Both the position numbers and the translations under genes were made by a program. Below the pieces are notes generated by a model, which did not search any database, was not told the DNA's origin, and saw only the letters and a list, made by a program, of their open reading frames with translations. Positions 5,946-12,290 of a stretch of 13,079 nucleotides of DNA are shown one piece after another; the first letter of the stretch is position 1, and the number at the start of each line of letters is the position of its first letter. The DNA lies in the NCBI GenBank assembly GCA_003151595.1, contig PLXW01000122.1, positions 1 to 13,079 on the forward strand, given 5' to 3'. The stretch is from Myxococcales bacterium (lineage in GTDB: Bacteria; Myxococcota; Polyangia; Polyangiales; Polyangiaceae).

Positions 5946-8060
5946 ATGAATGGCCCAGATTTTACGGCTCTCGTGGGCCCGGCGCTCGCGGGCGCGCTCG
6001 AGAAAAAAGGCTTCACCAGCCTGATGCCCGTGCAGCAAGCGGTGCTCGATCCCGCGCTGGCCGGGCGTGATTTGCGCATCTCGTCACAGACCGGATCGGG
6101 AAAGACCATCGCGATCGGACTCTCGATTCGCGAGCTGGTGGAAGGTCCGGTGCCCGCACCGGGGGGGATCGCTCGACCGCGCGCGATGGTGGTGGTGCCG
6201 ACGCGCGAGCTGGCGAAGCAAGTACACGAGGAGCTCACCTGGCTCTATGCGCCGCTGAAGGCGCGCGTGGCGTCGGCCACGGGCGGATCGGACGCTCGGG
6301 AAGAGCGGCGCGCGTTCTCGGCCGGGCCGGCGGTCGTCGTGGGGACGCCGGGGCGGATGCTCGATCACCTCAATCGCGGGAGCATCGATCCGTCGCAGAT
6401 CGGCGCCGTGGTCCTCGACGAAGCCGATCGCATGCTCGATCTCGGGTTTCGCGAGGAGCTCGAAGCGATCCTGAAGCACGCGCCGCCGGAGCATCGGACG
6501 CACCTCGTGTCGGCGACGTTCCCGCACGACGTGCGCGCGCTGGCCGATCGCGTGCAGAAGAACCCCGCGCGCATCGAAGGGACGCCGCTCGGCACCGCGA
6601 ACGCGGACATCGATCACCTCGTGCACCTCGTCGCGAATCCCGATCGCATCGGCGCGATGGTGAACCTGCTCCTCTCGACGCCGGGCGCGCAGACGCTCGT
6701 GTTCGCGCGAACGCGCGCGGACGTGGCGGCGATCACGCGGGCGCTGACGGAGGCCGGGTTCCAGGCACGCGCGCTCTCGGGCGAGATGGAGCAGCGGGAG
6801 AGGAACCTGGCGCTGGCGGCGTTCAAGCGCGGGTCGCTCAACGCGCTGGTGGCGACCGACGTCGCGGCGCGCGGGATCGACGTGCAGGACATCGCGCGCG
6901 TCATCCACGCCGAGCCGCCGACCGACGCCGATTCGTACACGCACCGGAGCGGACGAACGGGGCGCGCCGGGAAGAAGGGGACGAGCTCGATCCTCGTGTC
7001 GCCCGCCGGGCTGATGCGGACGTCGTCGCTGCTACGGCGCGCGGGGGTTCGTTTTCGGATCGAGCCGATCCCGTCGGCGCAGGAGATTCGAAAGACGATG
7101 GACGAGCGGCTCTTCGAAGAGCTGACGGCGGCGCCGAAGGCGGTCGATGGCGAAGCGGTCGCCCCGCCGGACGCGCGGATCGTCGCGCTGGCCGAGCGAA
7201 TCGCGGCGTCGGCCGACGTGGTGCAAACGCTCGCGCGGCTTCTCGCCGGGACGAAGTACGCGGGGCCGGAGCCTCACGACGTTCGATCGATCGAAGCGCC
7301 GCGCGAGACGCTCGAGCGTCCGATGCACGCGCGCGACGCTCGCTCTCACGACACGCGAGCGCCCCGCGACACGCGGTCGCACGACACGCGCGGACCTCGC
7401 GATGCGCACGCGCACGACACGCGGGCTCCGCGCGACGCACGCGACGCACGCGATTCACGCGAGGCCCCGCGGCCCCGCGCCGACAAGGGTGGAGGGAGCT
7501 GGGTCGCGTTCCGGTTCACGTGGGGCAAGGAGCACGGCGCGGATCCGCGGCGCCTCCTGGCGATGGCGTGTCGACGCGGCGGGATCCAGGCCGGCGACAT
7601 CGGCGCGATTCACGTGGCGCGCAATCACTCGATCGTCGAGATCGCGAGCGCCGTGGCCCCGTCGTTCGCCAGCGCGACGCGCGAGGTCGATCCGCGCGAC
7701 CCGCGGGTCATGATTCGCGTCGAAGGGGACGCGCCCACGAGAGCGAGTCAGCCGCCTCCGCACGCCGCGCGCCCGCACACGGCACCGCCGCCGGCGCACG
7801 AGCACCGCGCGCCGCGTCCGGTGAAGCGCGAGTACGTCCCGCCGGCTCCGCGATCGAAGCCGGGACGCACGCCGGCCGATCGTCCCAGCCGCGCGCATGC
7901 ACCGCCCGATCGTCCGAGTCGCGCGCGCGTAGCACCCGATCGCCCGAGCCGCGCGCAGGCGCCGCCCGATCGTCCCAGCCGCGCGCGCACGCCCGATCGC
8001 CCGAGCGCGTCGCGCGTGGGGGGAAACGCGCCGCCGAAGAAGAAGCGCCCGGAGCACTGA
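5946..8060 (+). CDS. DEAD-box RNA helicase with DbpA-type RNA-binding domain
   Basis: This is a 704-aa ATP-dependent RNA helicase for rRNA/mRNA remodelling. All core motifs are present: Q motif (GFTSLMPVQ, Q30), motif I SQTGSGKT (47-54), Ia PTREL (85-89), Ib TPGR (134-137), II DEAD (158-161), III SAT (189-191), IV LVFARTR (251-257), V ATDVAARGID (303-312) and VI HRSGRTGR (333-340). Residues 517-592 (FRFTWGKEHGADPRRLLAMA, then IGAIHVARNHSIVEI) match the DbpA/CsdA RNA-recognition domain that binds structured RNA. Two low-complexity linkers surround it: HDTRxPRD repeats at about 468-505 and PDRPSRAxx repeats at 645-687. The tail ends in a basic PPKKKR patch. The disordered parts make it much longer than E. 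coli DbpA (about 457 aa). ATG 5946 has no clear Shine-Dalgarno. It is divergent from the flavoprotein gene, 163 bp away. Confidence 0.95.
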   Translation: MNGPDFTALVGPALAGALEKKGFTSLMPVQQAVLDPALAGRDLRISSQTGSGKTIAIGLSIRELVEGPVPAPGGIARPRAMVVVPTRELAKQVHEELTWLYAPLKARVASATGGSDAREERRAFSAGPAVVVGTPGRMLDHLNRGSIDPSQIGAVVLDEADRMLDLGFREELEAILKHAPPEHRTHLVSATFPHDVRALADRVQKNPARIEGTPLGTANADIDHLVHLVANPDRIGAMVNLLLSTPGAQTLVFARTRADVAAITRALTEAGFQARALSGEMEQRERNLALAAFKRGSLNALVATDVAARGIDVQDIARVIHAEPPTDADSYTHRSGRTGRAGKKGTSSILVSPAGLMRTSSLLRRAGVRFRIEPIPSAQEIRKTMDERLFEELTAAPKAVDGEAVAPPDARIVALAERIAASADVVQTLARLLAGTKYAGPEPHDVRSIEAPRETLERPMHARDARSHDTRAPRDTRSHDTRGPRDAHAHDTRAPRDARDARDSREAPRPRADKGGGSWVAFRFTWGKEHGADPRRLLAMACRRGGIQAGDIGAIHVARNHSIVEIASAVAPSFASATREVDPRDPRVMIRVEGDAPTRASQPPPHAARPHTAPPPAHEHRAPRPVKREYVPPAPRSKPGRTPADRPSRAHAPPDRPSRARVAPDRPSRAQAPPDRPSRARTPDRPSASRVGGNAPPKKKRPEH
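7347..7463 (+). repeat. In-gene repeats encoding HDTRxPRD units
   Basis: Inside the helicase gene the DNA repeats the pattern CACGACACGCG...CCGCGCGA, encoding HDTRAPRD, SHDTRGPRD, HDTRAPRD and shorter RDARDARD units (protein residues about 468-505). Codons for the same residues are nearly identical, which suggests recent slippage or unequal exchange rather than only protein-level selection. The encoded linker alternates Arg with Asp and His and is expected to be disordered. Confidence 0.7.
7878..8006 (+). repeat. Tandem 30-bp repeat encoding DRPSRA decapeptides
   Basis: The period is 30 bp. Four successive units begin GATCG[TC]CC[CG]AG[CT]CGCGCG and encode DRPSRA at residues 645-650, 655-660, 665-670 and 675-680, with a variable 4-residue spacer. 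A partial fifth unit (DRPS, 684-687) follows after a 27-bp spacing. The frame is kept, so copy-number change would not break the gene. It lies near the 3' end of the helicase gene. Confidence 0.8.
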
Positions 8061-8070
8061 GCTCGGGCGC
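8045..8070. terminator. Hairpin between convergent helicase and serpin genes
   Basis: GCGCCCGGAGC (8045-8055) and GCTCGGGCGC (8061-8070) pair over 10 bp with one bulged G and a 5-nt loop (ACTGA) that contains the helicase stop codon. The serpin stop lies only 10 bp further on. Its position between two convergent genes fits a bidirectional terminator, but there is no U-tract on either strand, so the assignment rests on position and the stem alone. Confidence 0.4.
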
Positions 8071-8079
8071 TCGCGTCGA

Positions 8080-9492
8080 CTACGGCGTGCCCGCGTTCGT
8101 CGGGTCCTCGACGTGACCGAGGAACAGGACCGCGCCCGTCGGCCGATCGACGATCGACACGAGGAACGGTTTGTTCACGATCATCGGGATCGGGGTCGGA
8201 GGCGCGCCCGCTTCGAAGTCGATTCCGCCATCGGACGACACGATCACCGCCGTCGCACCCGACGCCTCCACGCCGCTCTCTTGCACGCCGATGACGGTCT
8301 TCTGAAGAACGTCGGCGATGTAGAGCGTGCGACCGTCCGACGGGTTCGCGCACAAGCCTGCGAAAGAGGCCTTCGAGCTGTCGAAGGCTTGCGTCATTCC
8401 CATCGCGCCGAGCGCATCCTTCAACGAGAACGTCGGCGACGCGAACGCGAAGGTCGGCAACGCGAGCGCGACGGACGACGTCGCCGAAGGAATCGTGATC
8501 GCCGGAGAGCCGACCGTGAGCGCCGCTTCGTACGCGGCGAGATCTCCGTGCGGCAACGTGACGAGCATCGCGGTCTCATTGCCGGCCAGCGGGAGCGCGA
8601 GGGTCTGAGCCTGACCGTCATCGACGTACGAGTAGCCGTCGATCCGGTTCATGACCGGCGACGTGACCGTCGTGCCCGCGGCCGTCGTGAACGTCGCGGG
8701 CGCCGTGTCCCAGGTCTGGAAAGGGGTCGCCCACGGGAACCGCAGGTGGATGGCGTTGACCAGGGCGAGCCGTGTCGCGCTGTCGATGGCGCTGCCGGGG
8801 AGCAGATTGGTGATCTTGCCGCCGGTCTGCGTGCCGACCCAGGCGTTGATCGTGTTCCGCGCGCTGTCGGGGTTGTTCTCGAAGTCTTCCTGGTAGACGC
8901 CGGTGCCGTAGCTCCTGGCCAGGACGTCGAGGAACGGCGATTCCCAGGTGTACGTCTGCTCGCCCCAAACCGAGTTGATCACCTCGAGCTGATAGTCCTC
9001 CGTCGATGGCGGGGCCCCACCGTTCGCCGACGCGACTTGCTGCGCCCCGGCGAACGCGGTCGCTGCGCGCGAGGCGAGCGCCTGGCTCAGCGCGTTCTGA
9101 CCGTCGAAGATCGTGCTCGCGTCGGCGATGTGGAGAGCGCTCGCCATCTGCGTCGCGGTCGTCCCCTTCGCTCCGGCGTACGTCATCGTCAGCGCGAGCG
9201 ACGCACTGATCGGCGACGTGAACAGATTGGCCTTCGACGCGCCGGAGGCTTTCGCGAGCTGAGCGTAGAGATCCAGCGCGAAGGCGTTGTTCGCAGCGAC
9301 CGCAGCGTCGAGCGACGTCGACGCGATGCCCGAGGCAGGGTCACGCGCGAGCGAAGACTTGGCGATGTGATCGGCCGGAGGCCCGGCGTCGAGTACCGGC
9401 GGTGACATCACCACGTTCGTCGGCGGAGTCGAGGAACCGCCACACGCCACCATCGCCAACGAAGCGAGACCAAGGAACGTTCGAGCGCGCAT
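8080..9492 (-). CDS. Lipoprotein serpin (serine protease inhibitor family)
   Basis: This is a 470-aa predicted lipoprotein serpin. Residues 1-17 are a signal peptide with a lipidation Cys-17 (LAMVAC, then GGSS). A Pro-rich linker leads to the serpin fold from about residue 62: NAFALDLYAQL (helix A), FTSPISASLALTMTYAGAKG (helix B), NSVWGEQ, NAWVGTQTGGKITNLLP (helix F region), LVNAIHLRFPWATPF, and the C-terminal signature MIVNKPFLVSIVD...GAVLFLGHV. The hinge ESGVEASGAT (405-414) has Gly at P15 and small residues at P12-P9, the pattern of inhibitory serpins. P14 is Val rather than Thr/Ser. The loop from P17 to NKPF is about 10 residues longer than in alpha-1-antitrypsin. ATG 9490-9492 is chosen because the signal peptide starts there; a longer upstream frame lacks serpin or signal features. 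The Shine-Dalgarno is weak. The target protease is not predictable from sequence. Confidence 0.93.
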   Translation of the reverse strand: MRARTFLGLASLAMVACGGSSTPPTNVVMSPPVLDAGPPADHIAKSSLARDPASGIASTSLDAAVAANNAFALDLYAQLAKASGASKANLFTSPISASLALTMTYAGAKGTTATQMASALHIADASTIFDGQNALSQALASRAATAFAGAQQVASANGGAPPSTEDYQLEVINSVWGEQTYTWESPFLDVLARSYGTGVYQEDFENNPDSARNTINAWVGTQTGGKITNLLPGSAIDSATRLALVNAIHLRFPWATPFQTWDTAPATFTTAAGTTVTSPVMNRIDGYSYVDDGQAQTLALPLAGNETAMLVTLPHGDLAAYEAALTVGSPAITIPSATSSVALALPTFAFASPTFSLKDALGAMGMTQAFDSSKASFAGLCANPSDGRTLYIADVLQKTVIGVQESGVEASGATAVIVSSDGGIDFEAGAPPTPIPMIVNKPFLVSIVDRPTGAVLFLGHVEDPTNAGTP

Positions 9493-9573
9493 GATGAGTG
9501 GAAAAGCACGGTGCGTGCCCCGCACGATCCGCAGGACTTTCCAGACGATCGCGCGCGCGACGGGTGCGCGAGC

Positions 9574-9597
9574 AGCGACGGCGTTGCCACGGTGGCA
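9574..9597 (-). promoter_or_regulatory. Palindrome with overlapping sigma-54-like -24/-12 element upstream of the serpin gene
   Basis: TGCCAC-G-GTGGCA (9585-9597) is a perfect 6-bp inverted repeat with a single-base spacer, an operator-like shape. Read on the minus strand toward the serpin gene, TGGCAA-N5-TCGCT (9589 to 9574) places GG and GC at the spacing required for sigma-54 promoters (consensus TGGCAC-N5-TTGCA, three mismatches). It would start transcription about 70 nt before the serpin ATG. Such matches occur by chance in GC-rich DNA, so this is a candidate only. It also lies about 120 bp upstream of the divergent lipoprotein gene. Confidence 0.2.
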
Positions 9598-9717
9598 CAC
9601 TTCGTCCGCGCCCACTCCGAGCGGAGCCGTGGGATCGCGCGCCCCGCCTTCGCGAAGACCGACCCCGGACACGTGCCGTAACCGATTGCGGCGCGCTCGT
9701 TGCACTTCAGCGATCGC

Positions 9718-10248
9718 ATGCGCACCGCGCCTCTCACTTCGCTCTCTGGCTTCACTCTCCTCCTCGCACTCCTCACCGGCGGATGCGCGACGCACCAATT
9801 CGTCAACGGTGCCGTCAGCTACACCTCGACTCCACCGGTCGCCGATCACTCGGGCGCGCTCCCGTTGACCGGGACCGTGTGCGTCGATCACAATGTTCAT
9901 TTCCCCTCGTACACAGCGGGCGTTCAGCTCGGCAGCTGCAAGCTCGCGGGGCGCGACAATCCGGCGCGCGGGCGCGGCGCCTCCGGCGGGTCCGCCACGC
10001 TCCACGACAACACGGGAGATGGGTGCGTGCTCCCGACGTCGACCGGGGACCTCCCGATTCGCGTCGACAACGCCACGCTCCAATACGGCGGCACCGCAGT
10101 CGACGTCACGGTCGGAGGCACGACCAACGACGGTCGCTACCTCACATACCGATTCACGGGGACGTACGGCGCCGAGGCCCCGAGCAACGAATGCGACGAG
10201 GTCTTGAAGCCGATACCTGCGGCGCCAGCCTCCCCTGCGGAGGACTGA
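9718..10248 (+). CDS. Small predicted lipoprotein with four cysteines
   Basis: This is a 176-aa protein. The ATG at 9718 is preferred over an upstream in-frame TTG (9700) because it gives a clean signal peptide: Arg-2, hydrophobic core FTLLLALL, then LTGGC with Cys-23 as the likely lipidation site. The -3 residue is Thr, so the lipobox is not textbook. The mature part has four further cysteines (C55, C74, C103, C159), enough for two disulfides, and is rich in Gly/Thr/Asp with strand-like stretches (LPIRVDNATLQYGG, VDVTVGG, YLTYRFTGTYG), pointing to a small secreted beta domain. Family not recognised. It is divergent from the serpin gene (225 bp apart) and convergent with the next lipoprotein, with stop codons about 10 bp apart. 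No Shine-Dalgarno is evident. Confidence 0.7.
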   Translation: MRTAPLTSLSGFTLLLALLTGGCATHQFVNGAVSYTSTPPVADHSGALPLTGTVCVDHNVHFPSYTAGVQLGSCKLAGRDNPARGRGASGGSATLHDNTGDGCVLPTSTGDLPIRVDNATLQYGGTAVDVTVGGTTNDGRYLTYRFTGTYGAEAPSNECDEVLKPIPAAPASPAED

Positions 10249-10258
10249 AGCGCGCTGA

Positions 10259-10813
10259 CTACTTCGTTCGGTTCGCCTGCATCGTCATCGTCATCATCTG
10301 CTCTCCGCCCTTGGTGACGAGCACCTTCACGGGCGGGCCGGCGATGTGGCGCGCGAACCAGTACGTCTTCACTTCGTCGCCGATGGTCACGACGTAGCGC
10401 ATGCAGTCGAACGTGCCGGCCGGCGTGCTTAGCGTGTCTTGATCGATCACCGTCGTCGCGCGCGGGAAGCGCGCGTGCTCGTGGAGATCGGTCCACTTCG
10501 CCGTCTCGGTCGTGGGCGTGCCGGCCACCTTGCCGGCGGCGTCGAACGTCGTCGTCGTGATGTTGACCGAGTCGCCGTCGGCGTTGGTGAAGGCCCAGCT
10601 CTCGTCGATGACCGCGCCCCCCTTCTTCTCGGTGCGGTACTCGATCACGCGATGCTGGCACCCCGCGCGAATCTGAAAGACCGTGTACGGGTACGGCGCG
10701 AACTCGCCTCCGGTGGCCTGTTGCGACATGTCCGGCGGCGGTGGCGGCGCGCCTCCGCACGCGATCGCCAACGCGAATGCGGTGACTGCGCACGCTCTCC
10801 AAATTCGACCCAT
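10259..10813 (-). CDS. Predicted lipoprotein, beta-rich, possibly DUF3108-like
   Basis: This is a 184-aa lipoprotein starting at ATG 10811-10813, behind a strong Shine-Dalgarno (GGGGAGGG, about 6 nt). The signal peptide ends in LAIACGG with Cys-19, followed by a PPPPP linker. The mature domain is beta-rich and has the sequence TPAGTFDCMRYVVT...TYWFARHIAGPPVKVLV. A 'TPAGTFxC' strand followed by an aromatic strand and a 'VKV' strand is reminiscent of DUF3108-type periplasmic proteins, but this is pattern recall and not a search result. Cys-52 and Cys-137 could form a disulfide. The end is Met-rich (MMTMTM). It is divergent from the DUF2378-like gene (64 bp apart) and convergent with the lipoprotein gene at 9718. 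Confidence 0.8.
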   Translation of the reverse strand: MGRIWRACAVTAFALAIACGGAPPPPPDMSQQATGGEFAPYPYTVFQIRAGCQHRVIEYRTEKKGGAVIDESWAFTNADGDSVNITTTTFDAAGKVAGTPTTETAKWTDLHEHARFPRATTVIDQDTLSTPAGTFDCMRYVVTIGDEVKTYWFARHIAGPPVKVLVTKGGEQMMTMTMQANRTK

Positions 10814-10877
10814 CGAATCCCTCCCCTTCCTTCGCGTTCCTTCGCCAGACTACGCGACAACCGCCATACTACGGGGT

Positions 10878-11423
10878 GTGAAGGTCAAAGGCGTCGGCCT
10901 CCGACATACCGTGCTGGCGATCGAGAAGATCCACGGGACGGCCGCGCTCAATCGCGTGAAAGAGGCGATGACGCCGCGCCTTCGCGAGACGATCAACGCC
11001 CTGCGCCCGGTCGAGTGGTATCCCGTGGAAGTCACCGCGGCGCTCCACGTCGCCCTTCGCGACACGCTCGGCGGCGGCTCGTGGTCCGAGAGTCACCGCG
11101 TCTCGATGGTCGCCGCCAGGATGGACCTCACCGGCCCCTACCGCCTCATGATGCGCGCGGTGCAATACGACACCGTGTGGGATCGCATGGAACGAGTGTG
11201 GTCGCAGTTCTACGACGCCGGCGAAGCGCGATGGGTCGATCGCGGACGTGGCCACGCGACGGCCGAGTTCCGGGGAGTCGCCGGCTTCAACGACGGGATG
11301 TGGGGGGCGATCGCCGGGCGCGTCGAGGTGCTGCTGGAGATGACGGGCGCGCGCGGCGCGGCGACGACGCTCAAGGACGCGACGTCGACGCGCGCGGATC
11401 TCGAAGCGCTGTGGCTGGAGTGA
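10878..11423 (+). CDS. DUF2378 (TIGR02265)-like myxobacterial protein
   Basis: This is a 181-aa soluble protein without signal peptide or membrane segment. The opening KVKGVGLRHTVLAIEKIHG, the helix ending at 'WYP' (residues 47-49, EWYPVEVTAALHVAL) and a glycine-rich 'LGGG' turn fit the DUF2378/TIGR02265 family, which is expanded in myxobacteria and has no settled function. The region around VWSQFYDAGEARW and the closing helical/strand segment (GMWGAIAGRVEVLLEMTGAR) also fit. The GTG at 10878 is the best start: no in-frame ATG lies between the divergent neighbour and this codon. There is no Shine-Dalgarno, but a CATACT hexamer ends 7 nt upstream, so the mRNA may be leaderless. The assignment is from remembered family features and should be treated as probable. 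Confidence 0.7.
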   Translation: MKVKGVGLRHTVLAIEKIHGTAALNRVKEAMTPRLRETINALRPVEWYPVEVTAALHVALRDTLGGGSWSESHRVSMVAARMDLTGPYRLMMRAVQYDTVWDRMERVWSQFYDAGEARWVDRGRGHATAEFRGVAGFNDGMWGAIAGRVEVLLEMTGARGAATTLKDATSTRADLEALWLE

Positions 11424-11502
11424 CGATTCGAGATAGCGTCCGCGTCCAAGGCTGATCGCGAGACGGAGCGAAACGAAGCACGACGAAACGGGGGACTCCC
11501 AG

Positions 11503-12204
11503 ATGCGCAAACACGCGGCCGAGCTGCTTGGCACTTTCATTCTCGTCTTCGGCGGATGCGGCTCCGCGGTGTTCTCGGCGGCGTTCCCCGCAGTAGGAAT
11601 CGGGCTGCTCGGCGTGTCGCTGGCGTTCGGGCTCACGGTGCTCGGATGCGCATACGGGCTCGGGCACGTCTCGGGCTGCCACTTGAACCCGGCGGTGACG
11701 CTCGGCCTCTGCGCCGGAAAGCGGTTCGCGTGGAAGGACGCGCCCGGGTACATCGTGGCGCAGGTGATCGGCGCGGTGATCGCGTCGGGCCTCCTCGTCG
11801 TCCTCTTGAAGGGGCGACCCGATGGGTACGATCCGTCGGTCGGCGGTCTGGCGGCGAACGGCTTCGGCGATCACTCGCCCGGTCACTACGGAATGATGTC
11901 GGCGCTCATCGCCGAGGTGGTGCTCACGTTCGTCTTCCTGAGCGTCATCCTCGGCTCGACGTCGAAGAAGGCGGCCGCGGGCTTCGCGGGAATTCCGATC
12001 GGGCTCACGCTCACGCTGGTGCACCTGATCGGCATTCCGATCACGAACCTGTCGGTGAACCCCGCGCGCAGCACCGGCCCGGCGCTGTTCGTGGGAGGGT
12101 GGGCGCTCGAGCAGCTCTGGCTATTCTGGGTGGCGCCGATCGCGGGCGCGCTCCTCGCCGGGCTCCTCGGCGCGTGGCTGCACGAAGACGAAGCAACTCA
12201 CTAA
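11503..12204 (+). CDS. aqpZ: Aquaporin Z, water channel
   Basis: This is a 233-aa integral inner-membrane water channel, nearly the same length as E. coli AqpZ (231), which it matches along its whole length ([59 protein letters not shown]). Six hydrophobic helices and both half-helix NPA motifs are present (HLNPAVT at 60-66 and SVNPARS at 184-190). The aromatic/Arg filter is Phe-42, His-174 and Arg-189, but the fourth position (Thr-183 in E. coli) is Leu here ([10 protein letters not shown]). A Cys (C59) precedes the first NPA region, where E. coli has Gly. ATG 11503 follows a G-rich Shine-Dalgarno (GGGGGA, about 8 nt). It is 79 bp after the DUF2378-like gene, and a hairpin overlaps its stop codon. 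Confidence 0.97.
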   Translation: MRKHAAELLGTFILVFGGCGSAVFSAAFPAVGIGLLGVSLAFGLTVLGCAYGLGHVSGCHLNPAVTLGLCAGKRFAWKDAPGYIVAQVIGAVIASGLLVVLLKGRPDGYDPSVGGLAANGFGDHSPGHYGMMSALIAEVVLTFVFLSVILGSTSKKAAAGFAGIPIGLTLTLVHLIGIPITNLSVNPARSTGPALFVGGWALEQLWLFWVAPIAGALLAGLLGAWLHEDEATH

Positions 12205-12231
12205 ATCGCCGGATGCCGAGCTCGGCGATTT
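12203..12231 (+). terminator. Hairpin at the end of aqpZ, probable terminator
   Basis: AAATCGCCG (12203-12211) and CGGCGATTT (12223-12231) form a perfect 9-bp stem with an 11-nt loop, beginning inside the aqpZ stop codon. The stem ends in AAA/TTT, giving a short U-run on the 3' side. A nested 12-bp palindrome, GCCGAGCTCGGC (12215-12226), allows an alternative hairpin. Position directly after aqpZ and before the next gene supports a terminator role. Confidence 0.5.
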
Positions 12232-12290
12232 GGCGGGTCGTGCCGACCGTGGTGGTGAAGTTCGCGTAGGGCGCTATATCAGGCGGCTAT

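Noticed and set aside
7347..8006. Possible CRISPR-like or non-coding tandem array
   Set aside because: The repeats are in frame inside an intact helicase gene, have 4-residue spacers rather than unique spacers of CRISPR size, and encode a low-complexity linker.
7520..8116. A second plus-strand frame overlapping the helicase 3' half
   Set aside because: It is out of frame with the DbpA-type domain and mirrors the repeat composition; no independent start signal or motif.
9511..9525. GTGCG/CGCAC inverted repeat in the serpin 5' leader
   Set aside because: The stem is only 5 bp and such short GC repeats are common here; not enough to call a regulatory element.
9493..10083. N-terminal extension of the serpin frame by about 197 residues
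   Set aside because: The extension is Arg-rich, overlaps the divergent lipoprotein gene and would bury the signal peptide and lipobox; the ATG at 9492 is far better.
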